Notes under the pieces: generated by a model
What the model was told of the DNA's origin: nothing
The model's database searches: none
Seen by the model: the letters and a program-made list of their open reading frames with translations, nothing else
From: Aliikangiella sp. G2MR2-5
Lineage (GTDB): Bacteria > Pseudomonadota > Gammaproteobacteria > Enterobacterales > Kangiellaceae
Length of the DNA stretch: 64,000 bases
Direction of reading: 5' to 3'
NCBI RefSeq assembly: GCF_015687155.1
Contig: NZ_JADPQF010000004.1
Span: forward strand, 186,001-250,000
Translations under genes and position numbers: made by a program
Part shown: one piece after another, positions 44,548-54,200 of the stretch
How the letters are laid out: each line of letters opens with the position of its first letter
Position numbering within the stretch: the stretch's first letter is position 1

Positions 44548-45117
44548 GTGAATAAAGAATCAATCCAGAGTATGAAACTATTGGGATTTTTTTTAGTCCT
44601 GCTTTGGTTGATTGAAATTGTTAATCTGGTAGTGGAGCATCGACTCAACCAGTTCGCCTTGTTACCAAGAGATGTTTCGCAGCTATACGGTATTGTGAGT
44701 ATTCACTTTCTCCACTGGAACTTTGGGCATCTCTTCTCCAATACACTTCCCGTGGCTATTCTGGGCATCATGGTTTGCATTAAGGGGAATGCCGAAAAAG
44801 TAACCCTAAGCATAATGCTAATCACAGGTACTCTTGTCTGGTTATTCGCTCGAAGTGGTTTGCATGCGGGCGCTTCAGGGTTGGTCATGGGATACTGGGG
44901 ATATCTTATTAGTAGTGCAATATTTGACCGAAATCTAAAAAGTTTGATGATTGCAATAATAACTATTGCGCTCTACGGTGGAATAGTGTTTAGTCTGCTA
45001 GATTTTCGACAATCTGTGAGTTTTGAAGGCCATCTATTTGGTTTTTTGGCAGGAATCTTTAGTGCTTGGCTACCAATTCTTCGAACAAAAAATAATAGAA
45101 AGCAAGCAAGGGCTTAG
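44548..45117 (+). CDS. Rhomboid-family intramembrane serine protease
   Basis: A 189-aa protein with six hydrophobic helices. Family motifs: IHFLHWNFGHLFSNTLP, the nucleophile Ser110 in HAGASGLVMGYWG, and the general base His162 in FEGHLFGFLAG. Rhomboids cleave membrane proteins within the bilayer. It lies between the small basic protein and yqiJ, so it may act on a membrane-stress component; substrate unknown. GTG start. Confidence 0.88.
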   Translation: MNKESIQSMKLLGFFLVLLWLIEIVNLVVEHRLNQFALLPRDVSQLYGIVSIHFLHWNFGHLFSNTLPVAILGIMVCIKGNAEKVTLSIMLITGTLVWLFARSGLHAGASGLVMGYWGYLISSAIFDRNLKSLMIAIITIALYGGIVFSLLDFRQSVSFEGHLFGFLAGIFSAWLPILRTKNNRKQARA

Positions 45118-45126
45118 GGAGTTGAT

Positions 45127-45774
45127 ATGGAAAGTGTTCTTGAAATTGCAGGCAGTTTTCCAGTTGCTATTTTTACAACCATTAATCTCGTCATTATTGG
45201 AGTTTGGTTATTAATGGCACTGGGCCTTTTCGATGTTGAGTTTTTTGATCTGGACATTGATTTTGACGGTGATGTTGGAGATGTAAGTGGGGTTGCAGGT
45301 TTTCTCGTGACCTTAGGTTTGACTGGTGTTCCTATTTTCATCGTTTTAACGATAATCTTCTTTTGTTCCTGGTTAATATCTTACTTTGCGGTGAAATATG
45401 GATTATTTTGGAATAATTCTGATGCTATACGTTATCTTATTGGGGCAGGAATATTAGTAGTAAGTTTTCTAATGTCAATACCAATTACAGCACAAATAAT
45501 TAAACCACTAAGAAAGCTTTTTACAAAATTAAATAGTTCGACCACTAGTCAATCATTATTGGGTAAGCAGTGCAAAGTCAGAACGACGAAGGTAACGTCT
45601 GATTTTGGAGAAGCCGAATGCTTAAATGACGGAGCTAGTCTGATTTTAAAAGTTCGCTCAGACGAAAAATATCACCTAGTTAAAGGTGATCTAGCTAGAG
45701 TAATCAGCGTAGAAGTGGAAAGTTCTATTTATCAAGTCGTTCCTGAAAAGGAATTTGAAAGCAATAAATTTTAA
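45127..45774 (+). CDS. yqiJ: YqiJ-like OB-fold membrane protein (NfeD-related)
   Basis: A 215-aa protein: three or four membrane helices (about 12-35, 55-85, 100-125) then a C-terminal OB-fold (QSLLGKQCKVRTTKVTSDFGEAECLNDG, AYQV-like strands to the end). The acidic loop DLDIDFDGDVGDVSG after the first helix is characteristic of YqiJ. In E. coli yqiJ-yqiK (flotillin) form a pair; the flotillin gene follows 20 bp later here. Confidence 0.87.
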   Translation: MESVLEIAGSFPVAIFTTINLVIIGVWLLMALGLFDVEFFDLDIDFDGDVGDVSGVAGFLVTLGLTGVPIFIVLTIIFFCSWLISYFAVKYGLFWNNSDAIRYLIGAGILVVSFLMSIPITAQIIKPLRKLFTKLNSSTTSQSLLGKQCKVRTTKVTSDFGEAECLNDGASLILKVRSDEKYHLVKGDLARVISVEVESSIYQVVPEKEFESNKF

Positions 45775-45794
45775 TTAATAAATGAGGGATTAAC

Positions 45795-47759
45795 ATGGGT
45801 TCTGAAATCTTTATTATTGCGGGAGCGATACTCGCCGTAATCATATTTATTGGGATTTTTGTCGCGTCAGTCTACAAAAAGGTTCCGCAAGGCTATGCTC
45901 TGATAGTCAATAACCTGAGGGCTAAACCGAAAGTTAGTTTTACTGGAGCACTAGTGATACCCGTTGTGCACAAGATGGAAGTAATGAAAATTTCATTGAT
46001 TACTCTGGAAATTGACCGTCGTGGAAAAGATGGTTTGATTTGTAAGGATAACTTAAGAGCGGATATAACAGTAGCATTTTATCTTCGAGTGAATGAAACA
46101 ACTGATGATGTTCTAAAAGTCGCAAAAGCGATTTCAGTTGAACGAGCTTCAGACAGAGAAGCTGTAAACGAATTATTTAACGCCAAGTTTTCAGAAGCGT
46201 TAAAAACAGTCGGTAAGAAAATGGATTTTCTTGAGTTATTTGAAAATCGCATTCAATTTAGAGAAAAAATAGTTGATGTTATTGGTGATGATCTTAACGG
46301 CTATGCTCTGGAAGACGTCGCGATTGACTTTCTAGAGCAGACTCCTAAATCTCAACTTGATCCAAATAATATTCTTGATTCTGAAGGTATTCGTCGAATC
46401 ACAGAAATTACTGCCGTTCAAAATGTCGAAACTAATCGATTGGAAAAAGATGAAGAACTAGCGATCACCAAAAAGAATGTTGAAACCAAAGAAGCTCTTC
46501 TTGCTTTAGAGCGTCAGGAAGAAGATGCAACAGCAAAGCAGCAGCGTGAAATCGCAACTATCAGAGCTAGAGAGCAAGCCGAAACACTAAAAGTAGAAGC
46601 TGAAGAGAAGCTCAAAGCAGAACAGGCTAGAATTGCTTCAGACGAACAGATCGCGATCCGTGAAGAAAATAAAATGCGTCAGATTGAAGTCGCTGAGCAA
46701 AATCGTGAACGCGCTGTAGTCGTTGAAAAAGAAAAAGTTATCCGTGCACAACAAATGGAAGCGGTAAACCGTGAGCGTGAAGTTGAGCTTTCAATTATCG
46801 ATAAAGATAAAGCGCTCGAGGAAGAAAAGAAAATTATTGCGCAAACGATCAGTGAGCGAATAGCGGTCGAGAAAAAAGTAGCAGAAGAAGAAGAGCGAAT
46901 TAAAGAAGTTCAGGAAGTCTCCGAAGCTGACCGTCAGAAACAGGTAAAAGTGTTAGCCGCTGAAGCTTCGGCACAGGAAGAACTTGTTCATACGGTAAAA
47001 CGAGCTGAAGCTGAAGAGAAAAAAGCAGAGCATAAATCAAGAGAGATTAATATGCTCGCGCAAGCAGAACTTGAAGCCGCAGCGAAAAAGTCAGAGGCAG
47101 AAAAGAAAATTGCCGAAGGTACGCAAGCGACTCGAGCAGCATCCGGATTAGCTGAGGCTAAAGTCCTTGAAGCAAAAGCAGATGCTTTCGAGAAAGAAGG
47201 TTTCGCTCAGGCCAGAGTGCAGGAAGCAAAAGCAGCTTCGCTGCAAAAAGAAGGCCTTGCTGAAGCCAATGTACTTGAAGAGAAGCTAACTGCTGAAGCG
47301 AGAGGTAACGAGCAGCTGGGTAAAGCTGATGCTGTTGCCAAACGAGAAATCGGTATGAGCGAAGCAGACATTTTACGTGAAAAAGGTAAAGCTGAAGCAG
47401 ATGCGCTGGTTGAAAAATTCGCTGCGATGAACAATATGAGTAAAGATTCTCGCGAATTTGAAGAGTTCAGAATGAATCTTGAATACAACCTGAAAGAAGT
47501 ACTTGCGTCGATTGACGCTAACAAAGAAATATCGGGTGATCAGGCTGAAGTGCTTTCTGCAGCACTTAAGAATGCCAATATTGATATCGTCGGCGGACAA
47601 GGTGATTACTTCGATAAGTTAGCTAAAGGTATGGGTGCCGGTAATGCCGTCAACGGATTTATCGAAAAAAGTCCTATCGTTCAGGCTTTAATGGAAAAGC
47701 TGCTAGGCGGTGCTAGCAATAAGCCTGAAATCATTGAACCTTCCAAGAACGAAGTATAA
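45795..47759 (+). CDS. yqiK: Flotillin family protein YqiK
   Basis: A 654-aa protein. N-terminal membrane helix (about 5-25), SPFH/PHB domain at about 28-200 (VPQGYALIVNN, LEIDRRGKDGLICKDNLRADITVAFYLRV), long Glu/Ala coiled coil with repeated A-E-A-K-A units (about 210-560), and an oligomerisation tail ending GGASNKPEII. Flotillins form large rings that organise membrane domains. The EAKA-rich repeats are typical rather than odd. Confidence 0.92.
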   Translation: MGSEIFIIAGAILAVIIFIGIFVASVYKKVPQGYALIVNNLRAKPKVSFTGALVIPVVHKMEVMKISLITLEIDRRGKDGLICKDNLRADITVAFYLRVNETTDDVLKVAKAISVERASDREAVNELFNAKFSEALKTVGKKMDFLELFENRIQFREKIVDVIGDDLNGYALEDVAIDFLEQTPKSQLDPNNILDSEGIRRITEITAVQNVETNRLEKDEELAITKKNVETKEALLALERQEEDATAKQQREIATIRAREQAETLKVEAEEKLKAEQARIASDEQIAIREENKMRQIEVAEQNRERAVVVEKEKVIRAQQMEAVNREREVELSIIDKDKALEEEKKIIAQTISERIAVEKKVAEEEERIKEVQEVSEADRQKQVKVLAAEASAQEELVHTVKRAEAEEKKAEHKSREINMLAQAELEAAAKKSEAEKKIAEGTQATRAASGLAEAKVLEAKADAFEKEGFAQARVQEAKAASLQKEGLAEANVLEEKLTAEARGNEQLGKADAVAKREIGMSEADILREKGKAEADALVEKFAAMNNMSKDSREFEEFRMNLEYNLKEVLASIDANKEISGDQAEVLSAALKNANIDIVGGQGDYFDKLAKGMGAGNAVNGFIEKSPIVQALMEKLLGGASNKPEIIEPSKNEV

Positions 47760-47771
47760 CGAGCTGATTAC

Positions 47772-47789
47772 GGCCCAATAATTTGGGCC
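47772..47789 (+). terminator. Hairpin between flotillin and the AAA ATPase gene
   Basis: GGCCCAA, TAAT, TTGGGCC: a 7-bp stem 12 bp after the flotillin stop, with TATATTTCCGTTTTTA after it. A partial terminator would lower ATPase expression relative to the upstream genes. Confidence 0.6.
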
Positions 47790-47880
47790 TATATTTCCGT
47801 TTTTAGTATTCAATCGATCTGCAGGTTTAAGAGCTGGTCTTCTATAAATCTGCAGAACTCAGGGAAAGGCAGGAATTTTT

Positions 47881-50800
47881 GTGACTGATCAAAAGCAAGA
47901 CAACTCGATCGTAGAGCAAGCAGTTGCCGAGGGTGGCGCCTATGACATCATTCGACAACGATTGATCAAGCAAGGCAAGACGCTTGAAAACTTGACCGCT
48001 AAAATCAACAGTGAGCGTCAGGCGGAGTTTGGTACTACCGAAATGAAAGTTTTGGGGCGTATGCGGCTACGTACTGAAAATAATTGTCAGGCAAAAGATT
48101 TAGTCATTGTCGGCGAACACGTTCTTTTTGGGTATAACGTTTTCATCGGTCTACGCAAGGAAACCAAAGTTGACGATGTTTTTTCGCTTTATAAGCTCGA
48201 AGAAAAAGATGGACAGTATGAATTAAAAAACGTACCGACCATCGATTCATTTCTGAATGATCAACGATTTATCGAAGAGTTTGAAGAGCTTTACGCTTAC
48301 TATAAAAATACCAGCCTTTCTCAACTTGTACTTAAGGATAATAAACTCCTTGCTTCTTTTCAGATTGGCGACAAGCTCAGCGATATTCGTGTTTTTCGCT
48401 GGGAAGTTTCGGCTGATGGAAAACGAATTGAATACATTGATAACCGTGGAGAAAGAGATCTGCGACTACCGGACAGTCATGACTTTGAATGGTCTCAATG
48501 TCAGCGAGACGATGTTATCGATGGCCGCAATCCCCACATCAACATTCTGGATACTTTATTTGTCGATAATCTGCGTGGCGATATCACTATAAAAATTGAG
48601 AACAATACCAATGTTGGTAGAGGAATTTATTCGGAGTCAGTGGAGGAAAAAAATCAGTCACTGGATGACGCTGAGTTTTACTTTGCCGATCTGAATCAAC
48701 TCATTTTGTTAAAGATAAAACCCTATCTGGAAGATAATTTTCGCTATCTGGTTTTTAATCGACAAAACGAATCGATCACCCGTATTGATCAGATCGGGGA
48801 TGCCTGTCAGCAGCTTCCGGAAGACCATGGAATTATTTTCCCTGGAGGTTATTATCTGACGACCGGAGAATATAAAACTTTTGATGATGATTTAAACGGG
48901 CTGGTCTATAAAAAGACATTGCGCTCACCCAATGGTGAAGACGTGCTCTACATTTTTTATCAGCCGGAAACCAACATCATTGCGCTTTACCCCTATAATT
49001 TGATTGAGAAGTCACTGCAGAATCCACTTTTCGGGCACGGTTACGGTTTTTATGAAGATGGTCGGATGATTATTTTCTATGCGGAAGACGAACCGAGTCG
49101 CGTTCACCCTTTACAGATCTGGCAGACTCCCTACTTCTCAGAAGTTTTTGCCAGTCAGCAACCTGAGTCGACAAGTTTTTACGGCAAGATAGGCAATGCC
49201 GAACTGGTTAGAGGAATATCTGAGCTCTACTCTATCGCCAAAAGTGTGGCTTCCGAAGAAGTTTCGGCAACTCACTACAATGAATTAAGTGAAAATTGTT
49301 CAAAAATTTTCGACGCCTATTATTGGCTGGACTCAAGGGAACTCAAAGAAATCGCAGAACTAATAAAAGCGATCGCACAAACTTCAGAGTCAGTCATCGA
49401 TGAATATGAAAAAGTTGAAAGCATAAGACTGCAATCCAGCAAGGCTTTGCGAGATTCGGAAGTTCGGCAAAAGGAAATTATCCAACACATTGAGCCGGAC
49501 AGCTGGCATTCGCCGCAGGATTTTGTCGACGGGTTAAATAATATCCGACAGCATCGCGGTCATCTGATGAGTATCAGAGAGTATCGCTATATCGATATTC
49601 AGAAAATAGACGAACTCGATCAGGAAATTGGTGTTGTAGAGGATAAGCTCAATCAGCAAACTGTTGAGTTTCTTGCTTCAGATGATTCCCTCGATAGCTA
49701 TTACAAGGAGCTCGATGAAATTGCTAAAAATAGCGTCAAATGTAAAAGTAACGCTGAACTAAGACCCTTCATTGAGTCGCTCGATAGCATGGCGCAAGGT
49801 CTGGATCTGATTTCTGAAATGATGGCCACGCTAAAAGTGGATGATGCGACATTGCAGACAAAAATCGTGGACGCTGTGTCCGCTTTGTACAGCCAGTTAA
49901 ATCAGCAAAAAGCACAGCTGGATCATCAACGAAGATCGATGGGAAACAAGGAAGCTACAGCGCAGTTCGGCGCAAGGCTCAAATTATTGAATCAAAGTAT
50001 TCATAATGCTATCAGCTTGTCGACGACTCCCGAGCGATGCGATGAGCAAGTCTCGCGGCTCCTGGTTCAGCTGGAAGAGCTCGAGGGCGAGTTTAGTGAT
50101 TATGAAGAGTTCATTGCCGATATTATCGCCAAGCGAGAGGAAATATTCGAAACCTTCGAAGAGCATAAACAAACGCTGGTTGAAGCGAGACAGCGAAAAG
50201 CGCAATCATTGGCTGAAGCAGGTGAGCGAATATTGCAAAGTATTCAAAGAAGAGTAAAACGCTTTAATGAAACGGATGAGTTAAACGCGTTCTTTGCTGC
50301 CGATGGTCTGGTTAATAAAGTTCGCGATTTAATCGGGCAACTTATCGAACTGGATGACAGTGTTAAAGCGGAAGACTTGAGTGCTCGCTTAAAAGGGATC
50401 AAAGAACAATCGGTTCGCTCGTTAAGAGATAAAAGTGATCTCTATGAAGAAGGCGGCAATGTTATCAAGCTGGGGCCGCGGCATAAATTTTCCGTGAATA
50501 GTCAGGAGCTGGACCTGACCCTATTGCCAAAAGGCGACGGGCTAAACGTACGCCTGACGGGAACTGATTATTCTGAGCCTTTAACTAACGAAAAGCTCAA
50601 TGCCCTGAAAAACTTCTGGCATATCACCGTACCTTCAGAATCTGATAATTTGTATCGTTCCGAATATCTGGCCTATCAGATATTAACCTCGGCAATCAGC
50701 GAAGAGTTTGGACTGGACTGGCAAAAGCTGACTACCGCGGCTGCGGATTTCAAACTTCTGAATCAGCTGGTTTCCGAGTTTGCTACTCCGCGTTACAAAG

Positions 50801-53271
50801 AAGGTTATGAAAAAGGCATACATGACTATGATGCAGCGCTAATTCTGAAACAGGTTGTGCCGGTTTATGAAATTGCCGGGGTTTTTAAATTTGCGCCGCT
50901 TGCTCGCGGGCTGGCCTGTATTTTCTGGGCCAATATGCAAAGAGACGATTCTACTCGCTTATGGCAGCAGCGAGCCGGTAACGCTCGATTAATGGTTAAC
51001 CTGTTCAACAATGTTCAGGCAAAGTCTGATTTGGTAGAGGAAATAAAAGCCGCTATCGAGGCTTTTTTAGCGGAATACCAGCTGTCGCAGTCCGAACAGC
51101 TTATCGCCAGTAGCGCTGAATATTTATGCGATGAGCTTGCCGCAGAGCACGTCAGTTTTGCCACTTCAAAATACGCCCGTCAATTATGCGATGCTTTTAA
51201 AACCCATATGGAAACTCAGGGGGGATGGCGCGACTTTGTTAAAAGTCTTGAGGACTTAAAAGGACAAGTGGGTAAGCGCTGGCTGTTAACTTCAAGCTGG
51301 TTAAATGCCTATGTTAAATCGCAAAATAAAATTGAGTTTCAGGCATTTGTCGGTGAAGCGATCGGTATCTTGAACGCGGAACAACGCATAAGCCGTAGTG
51401 ATCGTGAGATAGATATCCAGTTTGAAGTTGAAGGTTTGATGGGGAGTCACCCATTGATCAAGGAAAGAAAACTTTCGCTGCGACTGGATGAATTTATTGA
51501 AAGAAATCGCTATCATCGAAATTGTGTAATACCGGGTTATGAGGCATTTCTTAAAACCAGGCACGAAGTAATTAAGGAGCAAAGAAATTTCCTACGCCTG
51601 GATGAATTTAAAGCGAAACCCTTGTCCTCTTTTGTGAGAAATAGACTAATTAACGAGGTCTATTTACCCATTATTGGTGATAACCTCGCCAAACAAATGG
51701 GAACCGTAGGTGATAACAAACGTACCGATCTGATGGGGTTATTATTAATGATTTCTCCACCCGGTTACGGTAAAACCACATTAATGGAATATGTCGCAGA
51801 TAGACTGGGTTTAATTTTCATGAAAATTAATTGCCCGGTTATTGGCCATTCAGTCACTTCAGTTGACCCTGCTCAAGCAGATAATAGTGCATCAAAGCAA
51901 GAGCTTGAAAAGCTTAACCTTGCATTAGAGATGGGTAACAATGTGATGCTCTATTTAGATGATATCCAACACACCAATAGTGAGTTTTTACAAAAATTTA
52001 TATCTTTGTGTGATGGAACCAGAAGGATCGAAGGAGTCTGGAAAGGAAAAACAAAGACTTACGATATGCGCGGCAAAAAGTTTTGTGTAGTTATGGCAGG
52101 TAATCCCTATACTGAATCTGGTGAGTCTTTCCAAATTCCAGATATGCTCGCTAACCGTGCTGATATATACAACTTGGGTGATGTGCTGAGCGGAAAGGAA
52201 GAAGTGTTTGCGCTAAGCTATATAGAGAACGCACTCACTTCTAATCCGGTTCTAGCGCCTTTAGCGACGCGTGATATGGGAGATGTATATAAATTTCTCG
52301 ATATGGCGAATGGCAAAGACATTGCTACAACTGAACTTTCACACCAATATAGTAGTGCCGAAGTAAAGGAAATTGTTGAAGTTTTAAAAAAGCTAAAGTT
52401 TATTCAGCAAGTTGTATGGCGGGTCAATCAGGAATACATCACTGCAAGTGCGCAAGACGACAAATTCAGAACAGAACCTACCTTTAAGTTACAAGGCTCT
52501 TACCGAAACATGAATAAGATGGTAGAAAAAGTTTCCGCCATTATGACCGAAGATGAAATACATAGTTTGATAGATGATCACTATCAGGGAGAGTCACAAC
52601 TTCTGACCACGGGAACAGAGGCTAATTTACTCAAACTAGGCGAACTCAGAAATACGCTAAATGCCGAGCAGGAGAGTCGGTGGGAGAAGATCAAAAAAGA
52701 TTATGTACGCAATAAAGCAATGGGTGGAGATGATGCCGACACGGGAAGTAAAATTGTTGTGCAGTTAAATGATTTGGTGAGTGGCATCAATGCCTGGCGA
52801 GCAGTTGCTGAGAAAAACATCGTTGTAGCGAATGAAACTGCGCAAGCTAATTCAATCGCAGAAAGGCAAGAAATCTCCTGGCAAAAAGAGTTTGTAGCTG
52901 CGATTAATCGGTTCGGTTCACAGTTGGAGAATGCTATTAAAACACAATCCCAACAATTGGCAGCAGAGTCTAAAATAGATGATTCCAATGGTACCGTTTC
53001 ACAAATTGACCAGTTTGCTACCTTGTTACATGAGACACTCAATCCTCTGGTTCAGGTAATGAATGGGAAGCTGGATCTTGATCTGGGGACGCACAAGCAG
53101 ATGACCGAGATAAACGAAAAACTGGAGAAGATTGCTAAGCGCTCTGGGCGAATGGTGGATTCAGACAGGGGCTTGTTCGGTGATGGTTCTACCAGTAAAA
53201 GTTCATCCAAAAAGAAATCAACAAAATCAGAGTCAAGTAGAGATTCTGATAATCAGTCGAATAAAGATTAA
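47881..53271 (+). CDS. Giant AAA-type ATPase (DUF3686/DNA repair ATPase family)
   Basis: A 1796-aa protein. N-terminal DUF3686-like region (about 30-420), long coiled coil with EE-rich heptads (about 470-860), a middle domain, and an AAA ATPase at about 1265-1500. Walker A SPPGYGKTTLM lies near 1290, Walker B MLYLDDIQH follows, and a sensor FCVVMAGNPYTES. The Ser/Lys-rich tail is disordered. Databases call such proteins DNA repair ATPases, but linkage with PspA and flotillin points to an envelope role. GTG start, with a weak ribosome site. Confidence 0.85.
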   Translation: MTDQKQDNSIVEQAVAEGGAYDIIRQRLIKQGKTLENLTAKINSERQAEFGTTEMKVLGRMRLRTENNCQAKDLVIVGEHVLFGYNVFIGLRKETKVDDVFSLYKLEEKDGQYELKNVPTIDSFLNDQRFIEEFEELYAYYKNTSLSQLVLKDNKLLASFQIGDKLSDIRVFRWEVSADGKRIEYIDNRGERDLRLPDSHDFEWSQCQRDDVIDGRNPHINILDTLFVDNLRGDITIKIENNTNVGRGIYSESVEEKNQSLDDAEFYFADLNQLILLKIKPYLEDNFRYLVFNRQNESITRIDQIGDACQQLPEDHGIIFPGGYYLTTGEYKTFDDDLNGLVYKKTLRSPNGEDVLYIFYQPETNIIALYPYNLIEKSLQNPLFGHGYGFYEDGRMIIFYAEDEPSRVHPLQIWQTPYFSEVFASQQPESTSFYGKIGNAELVRGISELYSIAKSVASEEVSATHYNELSENCSKIFDAYYWLDSRELKEIAELIKAIAQTSESVIDEYEKVESIRLQSSKALRDSEVRQKEIIQHIEPDSWHSPQDFVDGLNNIRQHRGHLMSIREYRYIDIQKIDELDQEIGVVEDKLNQQTVEFLASDDSLDSYYKELDEIAKNSVKCKSNAELRPFIESLDSMAQGLDLISEMMATLKVDDATLQTKIVDAVSALYSQLNQQKAQLDHQRRSMGNKEATAQFGARLKLLNQSIHNAISLSTTPERCDEQVSRLLVQLEELEGEFSDYEEFIADIIAKREEIFETFEEHKQTLVEARQRKAQSLAEAGERILQSIQRRVKRFNETDELNAFFAADGLVNKVRDLIGQLIELDDSVKAEDLSARLKGIKEQSVRSLRDKSDLYEEGGNVIKLGPRHKFSVNSQELDLTLLPKGDGLNVRLTGTDYSEPLTNEKLNALKNFWHITVPSESDNLYRSEYLAYQILTSAISEEFGLDWQKLTTAAADFKLLNQLVSEFATPRYKEGYEKGIHDYDAALILKQVVPVYEIAGVFKFAPLARGLACIFWANMQRDDSTRLWQQRAGNARLMVNLFNNVQAKSDLVEEIKAAIEAFLAEYQLSQSEQLIASSAEYLCDELAAEHVSFATSKYARQLCDAFKTHMETQGGWRDFVKSLEDLKGQVGKRWLLTSSWLNAYVKSQNKIEFQAFVGEAIGILNAEQRISRSDREIDIQFEVEGLMGSHPLIKERKLSLRLDEFIERNRYHRNCVIPGYEAFLKTRHEVIKEQRNFLRLDEFKAKPLSSFVRNRLINEVYLPIIGDNLAKQMGTVGDNKRTDLMGLLLMISPPGYGKTTLMEYVADRLGLIFMKINCPVIGHSVTSVDPAQADNSASKQELEKLNLALEMGNNVMLYLDDIQHTNSEFLQKFISLCDGTRRIEGVWKGKTKTYDMRGKKFCVVMAGNPYTESGESFQIPDMLANRADIYNLGDVLSGKEEVFALSYIENALTSNPVLAPLATRDMGDVYKFLDMANGKDIATTELSHQYSSAEVKEIVEVLKKLKFIQQVVWRVNQEYITASAQDDKFRTEPTFKLQGSYRNMNKMVEKVSAIMTEDEIHSLIDDHYQGESQLLTTGTEANLLKLGELRNTLNAEQESRWEKIKKDYVRNKAMGGDDADTGSKIVVQLNDLVSGINAWRAVAEKNIVVANETAQANSIAERQEISWQKEFVAAINRFGSQLENAIKTQSQQLAAESKIDDSNGTVSQIDQFATLLHETLNPLVQVMNGKLDLDLGTHKQMTEINEKLEKIAKRSGRMVDSDRGLFGDGSTSKSSSKKKSTKSESSRDSDNQSNKD

Positions 53272-53294
53272 TTGACGGAAGCGAGAGTTTTATC

Positions 53295-53576
53295 ATGGCA
53301 GTTATCAGCTTAATCAGAGAACACCAGTTATCAATAGACGAAGTTACGCGGCGAGTGAATAAGGTTGCTTCTAAGTTAGAGCAAAAACTGGGGATTTCGT
53401 CAGAATGGGACAATGAAAAAACAATGTTTTTTCGTCGTAAAGGTGCGAATGGCTCTATAGAGATTTCTGAGCATTCGGTCGAAGTGACGGTACGTCTGGG
53501 GATAATGTTCAAGGCGTTAAAAGGAGTCGTGCAGCAAGAGCTGGAGCAAGTACTTGATAAGCAGTTTAATATCTAA
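53295..53576 (+). CDS. Polyhydroxyalkanoic acid system family protein
   Basis: A 93-aa protein matching the PHA_gran_rgn family: ISLIREHQLSIDEVTRRVNKVASKLEQKLGI-type helix, then WDNEKTMFFRRKGANGSIEI and VTVRLGIMFKALKGVV. Such proteins occur in many bacteria without PHA genes; function unknown. It is 23 bp after the ATPase gene and may be the operon's last member. Confidence 0.82.
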   Translation: MAVISLIREHQLSIDEVTRRVNKVASKLEQKLGISSEWDNEKTMFFRRKGANGSIEISEHSVEVTVRLGIMFKALKGVVQQELEQVLDKQFNI

Positions 53577-53670
53577 AAACTATGGTGTTTAGAGTTTAAT
53601 GCAATTTATATATAGGTTGTAGGTGGTTTATACTCTGCCCAGATTCAATTAACTGATTAGGAAAAATTCC

Positions 53671-54150
53671 ATGACAATTGAGATTAACCAGACTATCCCC
53701 TCTACCAATGTAAAAATTATCAAAGGCGGCGAAGTCGCAGATATAGATACTGCTGACCTGTTTGCAAGCGGAAAAACGGTTCTTTTCGGCCTTCCGGGCG
53801 CATTTACTCCCACCTGCTCGGCGGCACATTTACCCGGCTTTGTTGTAAAAGCTGATGAAATTAAAGCAAAAGGTGTTGAGCAAGTCGTTTGTATGTCAGT
53901 CAATGATGCTTTTGTTATGAAAGCCTGGGGAGAAGCGAGCAATGCAGAAGAGATTGTAATGCTCGCAGATGGTAATGCCGATTTTACCAAGGCGTTGGGC
54001 CTGGATTTTGATGTTTCTGCTGCTGGTATGGGGATTCGTTGTAAACGTTTTGCCGCCATTATTGAAAATGGCAAAGTCACAGCTCTATTTATCGAAGAGC
54101 CAAAGCAGTTCGAAGTCTCTAGCGCCGAACATGTTCTAAGTCAGCTATAA
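53671..54150 (+). CDS. Peroxiredoxin (Prx5 type)
   Basis: A 159-aa thiol peroxidase. Peroxidatic Cys49 in LPGAFTPTCSAAHLPGF, the Prx5/hybrid-Prx motif. Two more Cys (75 in QVVCMSVND and one in GIRCKRF). Reduces hydrogen peroxide and alkyl peroxides using glutaredoxin or thioredoxin. No fused glutaredoxin. A good ribosome site (TTAGGAAAA) precedes the ATG. Confidence 0.92.
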   Translation: MTIEINQTIPSTNVKIIKGGEVADIDTADLFASGKTVLFGLPGAFTPTCSAAHLPGFVVKADEIKAKGVEQVVCMSVNDAFVMKAWGEASNAEEIVMLADGNADFTKALGLDFDVSAAGMGIRCKRFAAIIENGKVTALFIEEPKQFEVSSAEHVLSQL

Positions 54151-54200
54151 TGCTTTGTCGGACCATAGACGCTCTGTGGTCCAACGCTCGCACTTTACAA

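Noticed and set aside
47881-53271. Anti-phage defence ATPase
   Set aside because: No nuclease, toxin or other defence genes adjoin; the gene is tied to PspA and flotillin genes in one operon.
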